The translations under genes and the position numbers were made by a program. 26,760 nucleotides of DNA from Bacillota bacterium (GTDB lineage Bacteria > Bacillota > Clostridia > Oscillospirales > Acutalibacteraceae), in NCBI GenBank assembly GCA_023412845.1, contig JAEZRH010000168.1:1-26760 (forward strand). Direction: 5' to 3'. Positions within the stretch are counted from its first letter, which is position 1. Each line of letters begins with the position of its first letter. Of this stretch, positions 20,156-26,760 are shown piece by piece. Below the pieces are notes generated by a model. It searched no databases. It saw only the letters and a list, made by a program, of their open reading frames with translations, and was not told the origin of the DNA.

Positions 20156-22822
20156 ATGAGTCATACGTACCTGTACTACTTCACCGAGGGCAGCAAAGCC
20201 TTTCACGGCGCCATGACCACGATGAAGAACACCCTCGGCGGCAAAGGCGCCGGCCTGGCGGAAATGACTGCGGCCGGAATGCCGGTACCGCAGGGCTTCA
20301 CCATCACAACCGATGCCTGCACCCAGTATTACACGGACGGCCGTCAGATCAACGGGGATATCCAGAAGGATATTTTCGAGCATATGAAGGGCCTCGAGAA
20401 AATCACCGGAAAGACCTTCGGCGACATCAGCAACCCGCTGCTCGTTTCCGTCCGTTCCGGCGCCCGCCAGTCAATGCCCGGCATGATGGACACGATCCTG
20501 AACCTCGGCCTGAACGACGAATCGGTCGAAGGCCTCGCCAAAAAGACCAACAATCCGCGTTTCGCCTACGACAGCTACCGCCGCTTCGTGCAGATGTTCT
20601 CCGACGTCGTCATGGGCGTCTCCAAGAGCCTGTTCGAAGACGAGATCGACAAGATGAAGGCCGGGAAGGGCGTCAAGAACGACATCGACCTGACGGCCGA
20701 CGACCTCAAGAAGCTGGTCGTCATCTTCAAAAAGATTTACGAGGACAACGAGCACAAACCGTTCCCGCAGGACCCGAAGGAGCAGCTCATTGAGGCGGTC
20801 AAGGCCGTTTTCCGCAGCTGGGACAACCCCCGCGCGAACGTTTACCGCAAGATGAACGAAATCCCCTACGAGTGGGGCACGGCCGTCAACGTTCAGCAGA
20901 TGGCCTTCGGCAACTCCGGCGACCATTCCGGCACGGGCGTTGCGTTCACCCGCAACCCGGCCACGGGCGAAAAGGCGCTGTTCGGCGAATACCTCATCAA
21001 CGCACAGGGCGAAGATGTTGTCGCGGGCGTGCGTACGCCGTCCCCGATCAGCCACCTGAAGGACCAGATGCCGGAAGTGTACGACGAGTTCGTTGAGATC
21101 GCTACCCGCCTTGAGAATCATTTCAAGGACATGCAGGATATGGAGTTCACCATCGAGGACGGCCACCTGTTCATGCTGCAGACCCGCAACGGCAAACGCA
21201 CCGCGGCCGCCGCGCTGAAGGTTGCGTGCGATCTGGTGGACGAAGGCATGATCAACGAGGAAGAGGCTGTTCTCCGCGTGGAGCCGAAGCAGCTCGACGC
21301 TCTGCTGCACCCGCAGTTCGACGCCGAAGCCATCAAGAAGGCTAAGGCAATCGGGCACGGTCTTGCGGCTTCGCCGGGCGCCGCCTGCGGCAAGGTCGTC
21401 TTCTCTGCTGACGACGCGAAGGAATGGGCGAAAAACGGCGAAAAGGTCGTTCTGGTCCGCCTTGAAACCTCTCCGGAGGATATCGAGGGCATGGCTGTGG
21501 CGCAGGGCATCCTGACCGTCCGCGGCGGCATGACCTCCCACGCGGCGGTTGTCGCGCGCGGCATGGGCACCTGCTGTGTTTCCGGCTGCGGCGAGATCGT
21601 CGTCGACTACGAAAAGAAGCAGTTCACCCTCGCGGGCAAGACCATCAAAGAGGGCGACTACATCTCCATTGACGGCTCCACCGGCAATGTTTACGACGTG
21701 GCCCTCCCGACCGTTCCGGCCACCATCTCCGGCGACTTCGGCCGCTATATGGGCTGGGCTGACAAGGCCCGCAGGCTGCAGGTCTACACCAACGCCGACA
21801 CCCCAAAGGATGCGAAGCAGGCCCGTTCGTTCGGCGCCGAGGGCATCGGTCTGACCCGCACCGAGCACATGTTCTTCGAGGGCACCCGCATCAAGCACAT
21901 GCGCGAGATGATCGTCGCCGAGACGGTTGAAGAGCGCAAGAAGGCCCTCGCGAACATCATGCCTTACCAGCAGGGCGACTTCGAAGGCCTGTACACCGCA
22001 ATGGAAGGCCGCCCGGTCATCATCCGCTTCCTCGATCCGCCGCTTCACGAGTTCCTGCCGACCAAGGAAGCCGACATTAAGGAAATCGCCAAGGAGCTTA
22101 ACATCACCGTCGAGCACCTGAAAGACGTCATTTCCAGCCTGCACGAGTTCACCCCGATGATGGGCCACCGCGGCTGCCGTCTGTGCGTCACCTATCCGGA
22201 GATCGCCGAGATGCAGACCACGGCCGTCATCAACGCCGCCATCAACGTCAACAAGGCGCACCCGGAATACAACGTTGAGCCGCGCATCATGATCCCGCTC
22301 GTCGGCGAAGTCAAAGAGCTGAAATATGTGAAGGACGTCGTCGTCGCTACGGCGGACAAGATCATCGCCGAGACCGGCGTAAAGATGAAGTATCAGGTCG
22401 GCACCATGATCGAGATTCCGCGCGCCGCACTCACCGCAGGCGACATTGCGAAGGAAGCCGAGTTCTTCAGCTTCGGCACCAACGACCTGACCCAGATGAC
22501 CTTTGGGTTCAGCCGCGACGACGCCGGCAAGTTCCTCGATTCCTACTACGAAAAGAAGATCTACGAATCCGATCCGTTCGCTCACCTCGACCAGATCGGC
22601 GTAGGCAAGCTGATCAAGATGGCCGTGAACGACGGCCGCGCCACAAGGCCGGACATCCATCTCGGCATCTGCGGCGAACACGGCGGCGACCCGTCTTCCG
22701 TCGAGTTCTGCCATTTCGCGGGTCTCGATTACGTCTCCTGCTCGCCGTTCCGCGTGCCGATCGCGCGTCTTGCGGCTGCTCAGGCTGCCATTAAAGAAAA
22801 AAGAGCCAAGGCCGCGAAATAA
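20156..22822 (+). CDS. ppdK: Pyruvate, phosphate dikinase
   Basis: PpdK interconverts pyruvate, ATP and phosphate with phosphoenolpyruvate, AMP and pyrophosphate; in anaerobic clostridia it works in glycolysis or gluconeogenesis with pyrophosphate economy. The 888-residue protein has the ATP-grasp N-terminal domain with VRSGARQSMPGMMDTILNLG, the swivelling phosphohistidine domain GGMTSHAAVVARG with His at residue 462, and the C-terminal TIM-barrel PEP/pyruvate domain ending with LGICGEHGGDPSS (Cys839 as acid/base) and SPFRVPIARLAAAQ. Length matches the family. ATG at 20156 is chosen because AGGAGG (20142-20147) lies eight bases before it; an ATG two codons upstream is too close. It is a single-gene unit with its own promoter and a textbook terminator. 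Codon use is strongly GC-rich and even, as in highly expressed genes. Confidence 0.98.
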   Translation: MSHTYLYYFTEGSKAFHGAMTTMKNTLGGKGAGLAEMTAAGMPVPQGFTITTDACTQYYTDGRQINGDIQKDIFEHMKGLEKITGKTFGDISNPLLVSVRSGARQSMPGMMDTILNLGLNDESVEGLAKKTNNPRFAYDSYRRFVQMFSDVVMGVSKSLFEDEIDKMKAGKGVKNDIDLTADDLKKLVVIFKKIYEDNEHKPFPQDPKEQLIEAVKAVFRSWDNPRANVYRKMNEIPYEWGTAVNVQQMAFGNSGDHSGTGVAFTRNPATGEKALFGEYLINAQGEDVVAGVRTPSPISHLKDQMPEVYDEFVEIATRLENHFKDMQDMEFTIEDGHLFMLQTRNGKRTAAAALKVACDLVDEGMINEEEAVLRVEPKQLDALLHPQFDAEAIKKAKAIGHGLAASPGAACGKVVFSADDAKEWAKNGEKVVLVRLETSPEDIEGMAVAQGILTVRGGMTSHAAVVARGMGTCCVSGCGEIVVDYEKKQFTLAGKTIKEGDYISIDGSTGNVYDVALPTVPATISGDFGRYMGWADKARRLQVYTNADTPKDAKQARSFGAEGIGLTRTEHMFFEGTRIKHMREMIVAETVEERKKALANIMPYQQGDFEGLYTAMEGRPVIIRFLDPPLHEFLPTKEADIKEIAKELNITVEHLKDVISSLHEFTPMMGHRGCRLCVTYPEIAEMQTTAVINAAINVNKAHPEYNVEPRIMIPLVGEVKELKYVKDVVVATADKIIAETGVKMKYQVGTMIEIPRAALTAGDIAKEAEFFSFGTNDLTQMTFGFSRDDAGKFLDSYYEKKIYESDPFAHLDQIGVGKLIKMAVNDGRATRPDIHLGICGEHGGDPSSVEFCHFAGLDYVSCSPFRVPIARLAAAQAAIKEKRAKAAK

Positions 22823-22850
22823 CTTTTCCCGGCTTTCGGCATGAAGCACG

Positions 22851-22882
22851 TTCCCCCGCTGAAACACGCGGGGGAATTTTTT
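22851..22882 (+). terminator. Terminator of ppdK
   Basis: TTCCCCCGC (22851-22859), loop TGAAACAC, GCGGGGGAA (22868-22876), then six T. Confidence 0.95.
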
Positions 22883-22900
22883 CAAGGGGGCACTTTTCCC

Positions 22901-23335
22901 GTGACAAAAAAGCAGTTGAAATTGTGTATCTGTGTTCTGCAGGCCGTCTGCCTAGGGCTCTTGTTCCTGCCGATGGGCCGGGCTCCACAGGGCGGCGGCT
23001 ATCTGAATTCTTTCGATCTGATGCGCCGCTACGCCGCACTCGGCTTTTCCCCGGACGCGCAGGTTTACGCATTTCTCTCCCTGCTGCTTCCGGTGCTGAC
23101 CGCCGTGTTTCTGTTCACCCTACGCGAGCGGAAAAACTTCGGGGCGGGCGCCTGCCTCTGCGCTTTCAACGTTGTGACCGGCGCATGCTTTTACAGTGCC
23201 GTGAAAACCGCTTTTTCCGGTTCCGTCACCATGACGGGACTCCATTATCTGCTGGAATTTCTGCTGCTGGCAAGCCTGATTGTCGAGATTTACTCGTACC
23301 TGAACTGTGAGCCGCCCGCCCGCCGGAAAAGCTGA
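22901..23335 (+). CDS. Small membrane protein of unknown function (four segments)
   Basis: The 144-residue product is hydrophobic with four predicted membrane segments: around residues 6-24 (LCICVLQAVCLGLLFLP), 54-73, 80-100 and 115-135 (LLEFLLLASLIVEIYSYL). It ends with a charged tail (PPARRKS). Its N-terminus carries several cysteines. I do not recognise a family. The frame is open from 22841 through the ppdK terminator, so GTG at 22901, ten bases after AAGGGGG (22884-22890), is the more likely start. No promoter is evident and low-level readthrough from ppdK may express it. The structured region and the oxidoreductase gene follow on the same strand, so a short operon is possible. Confidence 0.65.
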   Translation: MTKKQLKLCICVLQAVCLGLLFLPMGRAPQGGGYLNSFDLMRRYAALGFSPDAQVYAFLSLLLPVLTAVFLFTLRERKNFGAGACLCAFNVVTGACFYSAVKTAFSGSVTMTGLHYLLEFLLLASLIVEIYSYLNCEPPARRKS

Positions 23336-23356
23336 GGCGGCGGACATGGTCCGTTC

Positions 23357-23456
23357 CGGCCCGCCGTTATGGAATGCAGACAGTATGAGGATACGCCTGA
23401 AACCGTATCCGGCCAATCGGGTGCATTCCCAACGCAAGGTGCAGGAAGGCGGGCCG
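23357..23456 (+). promoter_or_regulatory. Candidate structured RNA leader of the flavodoxin-like gene
   Basis: Three nested perfect helices can be drawn: CGGCCCGCC (23357-23365) with GGCGGGCCG (23448-23456), GGAATGCA (23371-23378) with TGCATTCC (23422-23429), and GGATACG (23389-23395) with CGTATCC (23404-23410) around the loop CCTGAAAC. The internal loops are about 5+18 and 10+11 bases. The stem ends 49 bases before the oxidoreductase start, and a further GC hairpin (CCGCGG/CCGCGG, 23464-23482) follows. It does not match FMN, THF, ZTP, fluoride or T-box consensus that I can recall. It could be a riboswitch, a protein-binding leader or a mobile hairpin repeat. Confidence 0.45.
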
Positions 23457-23505
23457 CTGAAAGCCGCGGCCGTGGCCCGCGGTCTTCCGGAAGGGGAGAT
23501 GAAAA

Positions 23506-24216
23506 ATGAAACTGACGGTGATTCACGGCAGCCCAAGAAAAGGCAATACTTATCATGCCGCGCAGCAATTCCTGACGGAACTGAGAAAATGCGACGCGGA
23601 CCTTGCGGTGCGGGAGTTTTTCCTTCCGCAGGATCTTCCGGAATTCTGCCGCGGATGCATGGCCTGCGTCCTGAAAAGCGAAACGCTGTGCCCGCACGCG
23701 AAGTACGTGCAGCCGATCCTCGAAGCGATGCTCGAGTCGGACGCGCTGCTGTTCACGACGCCGGTCTACGTCATGGCGCCGAGCGGCGGGATGAAGAACT
23801 TTCTGGACCACTTCCCCTATCTCTACATGGTCCACCGGCCGCGCCCCGAGATGTTCCGCAAAAAGGCGGCCATCCTTTCCACAGCGGCGGGAGCCGGGAT
23901 GCGCTCCGCCATGAAGCCCATCGCCGTCAGCCTGCGCTACTGGGGCGTCGGCACGGTCTGCCGCCTCGGATTCCGCATTCTGGCGGAAAACTGGGATGAC
24001 ATCCCGCCCGAACGGGTGCAGAAAAATAACGGGCGGCTCAAAAAAGCCGCCCGAAAATTCTATTCTTCCGTGCAGAAAAAGCCGTCCCGGCCTCCCGTGC
24101 CCGTGCGCCTGATGTTCCACATGTTCCGCTCCATGCACGCCCGCGGATGGGATATTCCCGCAGACCGCGGGTACTGGGAGCGGCAGGGCTGGCTCGGCAA
24201 CAAACGGCCTTACTGA
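23506..24216 (+). CDS. Flavodoxin-like NAD(P)H-dependent oxidoreductase
   Basis: The 236-residue protein belongs to the FMN-binding NADPH-dependent reductase (flavodoxin-like fold) family. GSPRKGNT at residues 8-15 is the FMN-phosphate loop, FCRGCMACV with CPHAKY carries the conserved cysteines of the iron-sulfur flavoprotein-like subgroup, and TTPVYVMAPSGGMKNFLDH forms the usual FMN ring contact. A basic C-terminal extension of about 60 residues with RGWDIPADRGYWERQGW follows the core. ATG at 23506 has AGGGGAG seven bases ahead; TTCCGGAA beside it may partly mask this site. The last seven bases overlap the tail of the convergent membrane-protein gene. Substrate unknown; quinones, azo compounds and nitro compounds are family possibilities. 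Confidence 0.9.
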   Translation: MKLTVIHGSPRKGNTYHAAQQFLTELRKCDADLAVREFFLPQDLPEFCRGCMACVLKSETLCPHAKYVQPILEAMLESDALLFTTPVYVMAPSGGMKNFLDHFPYLYMVHRPRPEMFRKKAAILSTAAGAGMRSAMKPIAVSLRYWGVGTVCRLGFRILAENWDDIPPERVQKNNGRLKKAARKFYSSVQKKPSRPPVPVRLMFHMFRSMHARGWDIPADRGYWERQGWLGNKRPY

Positions 24217-24761
24217 TCCTTCGGGGAATTTGCGCCGGCTTCGGCGTCTTCTTCGTTTCCGGCGTCAAAGCCCTCGGATGCGAGCAGGTTCCCGGGGGTA
24301 TGCAGCCGTCTGAGGAACACGATGCAAGAGGCCAGAATTCCTGCGTTCCCCAGAAAAGCAAGCAAAGCAAAAAGGTAATATCCGCCGGGCACCATGGCGG
24401 CGGAGATCTTTTTCAGGTCTTCGACCTGCTGCGACGCCGCAAACAGGCTGTACAGACTCGACAGGATCTCGAGCCCGGAGATTACGATCCAAACGACGGC
24501 GAACGCGCTGCCGCGCCTTGGTTTTCCCACGCCGACCAGCAGCAGGATCAGAAATATCCCCGGATAAATGACAAAACCGACGATTGAGCTTATGTAAGTG
24601 GTCATCGGATTTAAGGAAACCCCCAGCCTGGCCGTTTCGGACGCCGCATATGCCTGCGAAGGGCCCGACTGCAGAATGCTTGCGATCAGAATGAGAATCG
24701 CCCCGGCGATGCCCAGATACAGCGGCAACCCGTCGGTCGTTCTCAGGTTTTTCTTTTCCAT
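24210..24761 (-). CDS. Small membrane protein of unknown function with four segments and an acidic tail
   Basis: The 183-residue protein has four hydrophobic segments (LGIAGAILILIASILQ, VGFVIYPGIFLILLLVGV, AFAVVWIVISGLEILSSLY and YYLFALLAFLGNAGILASC) and an acidic C-terminal tail (EGFDAGNEEDAEAG). Segment lengths fit a four-helix bundle. No family is recognised. The frame is open to 24998, but ATG at 24761 with GGGGGA eight bases before it is the probable start and lies downstream of a perfect-consensus promoter. The 3' end overlaps the flavodoxin-like gene by seven bases, tail to tail. Such strong promoter sequence suggests high expression, possibly tempered by the GC hairpin in its leader (24797-24823). 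Confidence 0.7.
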   Translation of the reverse strand: MEKKNLRTTDGLPLYLGIAGAILILIASILQSGPSQAYAASETARLGVSLNPMTTYISSIVGFVIYPGIFLILLLVGVGKPRRGSAFAVVWIVISGLEILSSLYSLFAASQQVEDLKKISAAMVPGGYYLFALLAFLGNAGILASCIVFLRRLHTPGNLLASEGFDAGNEEDAEAGANSPKDQ

Positions 24762-24796
24762 GATTGATTCCCCCGTTTCAGATTCATCCGGGACAC

Positions 24797-24829
24797 GGCC
24801 CGCCTGCGGGTGGAACGCGGGCCTTTTTT
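24797..24829 (+). terminator. Terminator-like hairpin, plus orientation, in the leader of the minus-strand gene
   Basis: GGCCCGC (24797-24803) and GCGGGCC (24817-24823) followed by six T on the plus strand. It would stop plus-strand readthrough coming from the oxidoreductase gene, and on the minus strand forms a 5' leader hairpin. Confidence 0.75.
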
Positions 24830-24843
24830 CCCATTTTGAAATT

Positions 24844-24872
24844 ATTATATCAGCCGCAGGTTCCTTTGTCAA
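24844..24872 (-). promoter_or_regulatory. Perfect-consensus promoter of the small membrane protein
   Basis: On the minus strand TTGACA (24872-24867), 17 bases, TATAAT (24849-24844), with TG before the -10 (TGATATAAT). Both boxes are exact. Confidence 0.93.
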
Positions 24873-24917
24873 CAAGCCCTGCAGGCAGCCTTTTTTACGG
24901 AAAATGATAAATCCGGC

Positions 24918-24946
24918 TTGAAAGCCGGCCTGCGTGATGGTAAACT
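24918..24946 (+). promoter_or_regulatory. Promoter of the gtrA-like gene
   Basis: TTGAAA (24918-24923), 17 bases, TAAACT (24941-24946) with TG two bases before it. The -35 lies in a small hairpin CCGGCT/AGCCGG (24913-24928). Confidence 0.7.
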
Positions 24947-24984
24947 GATAGCGTCCTTTGCGATCACACAATCGGGGTGTTTTT

Positions 24985-25404
24985 TTGGGCACGATCAAAA
25001 AATTATGGCGCTTTTTTACGACGCCTGAAATGATCTCCTATCTTGTTTTCGGCGTGCTGACCACGCTGATCAATATCGGAGTGTTCCAGTTCTGCAACAG
25101 CACGCTGGGCTGGAGCTGGCAGGCCGCGAATATCCTAGCATGGGTCCTCGCGGTGCTGTTCGCATTTCTGACCAACAAGCTGCTGGTCTTCAGGAGCAGG
25201 AGCTTTCAGGCGGCGGTGTTCTGGCGCGAGCTGGCAGGGTTTGTCGGCGCGCGCCTCGTGTCGCTCGGCGTGGATTACGCGTGCTTGTGGCTTCTCATCG
25301 AGGTCTTCTTCTGGAACGGCCTTCTTTCCAAAATCGTGGACAACGTCCTCGTCGTCATCATCAACTACGTCTTCAGCAAACTGATCATCTTCAGAAAAAA
25401 ATAA
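24985..25404 (+). CDS. GtrA family membrane protein
   Basis: The 139-residue protein has four membrane segments and the GtrA signature: ISYLVFGVLTTLINIGVFQF near the N-terminus, FLTNKLLVFRSRS after the second segment, and the terminal NYVFSKLIIFRKK. GtrA proteins take part in moving lipid-linked sugars across the membrane for cell-surface polysaccharide synthesis. The frame is open from TTG at 24958, which lies only about five bases from the predicted transcript start; TTG at 24985, seven bases after GGGG, fits better. No start is certain. The glyS gene follows after 43 bases containing a short hairpin (GGGCCG/CGGCCC, 25409-25427), so the two may be co-transcribed. No glycosyltransferase partner is beside it. 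Confidence 0.88.
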   Translation: MGTIKKLWRFFTTPEMISYLVFGVLTTLINIGVFQFCNSTLGWSWQAANILAWVLAVLFAFLTNKLLVFRSRSFQAAVFWRELAGFVGARLVSLGVDYACLWLLIEVFFWNGLLSKIVDNVLVVIINYVFSKLIIFRKK

Positions 25405-25447
25405 AAGCGGGCCGCAGCCAACGGCCCTGCAATGGAGGAAACAGAAC

Positions 25448-26760
25448 ATGCAAGCTACCGAAAAAACAATGGATCAGATCGTCGCCCTGTGCAAAAACCG
25501 CGGTTTCATCTACGCCGGTTCCGAAATCTACGGCGGACTTTCCAACGCGTGGGACTACGGCCCGCTCGGCGTGGAGTTCAAGAACAACGTCAAGCGCGCG
25601 TGGTGGAAAAAATTCATCCAGGAAAGCCCGTACAACGTCGGCCTTGACGCGGCGATCCTGATGAACCCGCAGGTGTGGGTGGCCTCCGGCCACGTGGGTG
25701 GCTTTTCCGACCCCCTGATGGACTGCCGCGACTGCAAAACGCGCCACCGCGCGGACAAGCTGATCGAGGATTTCACCGGGGAATCCGCCGACGGCTGGAG
25801 CAACGAGAAGATGATGGCGTTCATCCGTGAAAACCATATCAAGTGCCCGAACTGCGGCGGCGAAAATTTCACGGACATCCGTCAGTTTAACCTGATGTTC
25901 AAGACCTACCAGGGCGTGACGGAGGACTCCAAAAGCGAAATTTATCTGCGCCCGGAGACGGCGCAGGGTATTTTCGTGAATTTCGCCAACGTGCAGCGCA
26001 CGACACGCAAAAAGATCCCGTTCGGCATCGGGCAGATCGGCAAAAGCTTCCGCAACGAGATCACGCCCGGCAACTTCCTGTTCCGCCTGCGCGAGTTCGA
26101 GCAGATGGAGCTTGAGTTCTTCTGCAAGCCAGACACCGACCTCGACTGGTTCCATTACTGGAAGGACTACTGCAAAAAGTTCCTGCTGGATCTCGGCATG
26201 AGCGAGGGGAACATGCGCCTGCGGGACCACGAGAAGGAAGAGCTTTCGTTCTATTCGAAAGCCACGACGGATATCGAGTACCGGTTCCCGTTCGGCTGGG
26301 GCGAGCTGTGGGGCGTGGCCGACCGCACGAACTACGACCTCTCGCGCCACCAGGAGCATTCGGGCAAGAGCCTCGAGTACTTCGACCCCGAGACGAACGA
26401 GCGCTACGTCCCCTATGTGATCGAGCCGTCGCTCGGCGCGGACCGCGTCGCGCTCGCGTTCCTTGTGGATGCCTACGACGAGGAGAAGCTCGACGAAAAG
26501 GACACTCGCGTCGTGATGCGTCTCCACCCGGCCCTCGCGCCGTTCAAGTGCGCCGTGCTGCCGCTGAGCAAGAAGCTGGGCGAAAAGGCGCAGGCCATCC
26601 ATGCGGAGCTTGCGAAGCACTTTATGGTCGATTACGACGACGCCGGTTCCATCGGCAAGCGCTACCGCCGTCAGGACGAGATCGGCACCCCCTACTGCGT
26701 CACCGTGGACTTCCAGACCGTGGGCAGCGACACTGAGGCGGCGGACAACGCTGTCACCAT
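25448..26760 (+). CDS. glyS: Glycyl-tRNA synthetase, dimeric class II type (3' end outside window)
   Basis: The gene begins with ATG at 25448, seven bases after GGAGGAA, and stays open to the last base; 437 codons are visible of about 460 expected. Class II features are present: GPLGVEFKNN near residue 40, motif 2 with FRNEITPGNFLFRLREFEQMELEFF, and motif 3 around EPSLGADRVALAF. A zinc-binding insertion with Cys93/Cys96 and Cys133/Cys136 lies between them. The anticodon-binding domain starts near VVMRLHPALAPFKCAVLPL. This is the eukaryote-like alpha2 form rather than the alpha2-beta2 glyQ-glyS enzyme. No T-box leader is visible upstream, although tRNA synthetase genes of Firmicutes often have one. 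Confidence 0.97.
   Translation, partial: MQATEKTMDQIVALCKNRGFIYAGSEIYGGLSNAWDYGPLGVEFKNNVKRAWWKKFIQESPYNVGLDAAILMNPQVWVASGHVGGFSDPLMDCRDCKTRHRADKLIEDFTGESADGWSNEKMMAFIRENHIKCPNCGGENFTDIRQFNLMFKTYQGVTEDSKSEIYLRPETAQGIFVNFANVQRTTRKKIPFGIGQIGKSFRNEITPGNFLFRLREFEQMELEFFCKPDTDLDWFHYWKDYCKKFLLDLGMSEGNMRLRDHEKEELSFYSKATTDIEYRFPFGWGELWGVADRTNYDLSRHQEHSGKSLEYFDPETNERYVPYVIEPSLGADRVALAFLVDAYDEEKLDEKDTRVVMRLHPALAPFKCAVLPLSKKLGEKAQAIHAELAKHFMVDYDDAGSIGKRYRRQDEIGTPYCVTVDFQTVGSDTEAADNAVT

Noticed and set aside
20471..22885. 804-codon minus-strand frame opposite ppdK
   Set aside because: Shadow of ppdK; no start signals or motifs.
25391..26620. 409-codon minus-strand frame opposite glyS
   Set aside because: Shadow of glyS, which is clear from class II synthetase motifs.

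Overview
The window looks like a chromosomal segment of a moderately high-GC anaerobic Firmicute, most likely a clostridium of the Oscillospiraceae/Ruminococcaceae type. The grounds are inference from gene content: the block glmU-prs-pth-mfd-foldase (a Firmicute housekeeping order), pyruvate phosphate dikinase, a class II dimeric-type glycyl-tRNA synthetase, strong AGGAGG-type ribosome binding sites, and many sigma-A promoters with an extended -10 (TGn before TATAAT). No rRNA, CRISPR array, intact insertion sequence or prophage is visible.

Layout. 1-194: an odd G14/C12 tract at the window edge, then a leader. 195-1696: a two-gene ABC-2 exporter (ATPase plus permease, ATGA overlap). 1809-2978: a CPBP intramembrane protease. 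3111-3983: a DegV fatty-acid-binding protein. 4057-4134: tRNA-Arg(CCG) with its own promoter and an unusually long perfect terminator. 4292-6008: an autoregulated-looking TetR gene whose stop overlaps the start of a radical SAM/SPASM-like enzyme. 6144-7140: an accessory stretch holding a 17-codon ORF with a strong ribosome binding site, a 96-residue Cys/Pro-rich protein, several hairpins and a candidate small RNA. 7220-9078 (minus): lplA-lipA, a lipoate ligase/lipoyl synthase operon. 9268-10727: two GNAT acetyltransferases flanked by the remnants of a cupin gene and of a third GNAT gene. 10840-11865: an aldo/keto reductase fused to a two-cluster ferredoxin domain.

12042-19837 (minus) is the conserved housekeeping block, read glmU, prs, pth, mfd, prsA-like lipoprotein. 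GlmU lacks its acetyltransferase half, and the prs-pth gap (370 bp), where many Firmicutes carry ctc/rplY, holds no convincing gene but several GC-rich hairpins. 20156-22822: ppdK, divergent from glmU. 22901-24761: two small unknown membrane proteins around a flavodoxin-like NAD(P)H-dependent oxidoreductase whose upstream region can fold into a three-helix stem. 24844-24946: two strong divergent promoters. 24985-25404: a GtrA-family membrane protein. 25448 to the end: glyS, cut by the window edge.

The best candidates for something undescribed are the TetR/radical SAM/Cys-rich small-protein neighbourhood (about 4.3-6.8 kb), the candidate small RNA at about 6.9-7.1 kb, and the structured leader at 23357-23456. 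All functional links there are inference.
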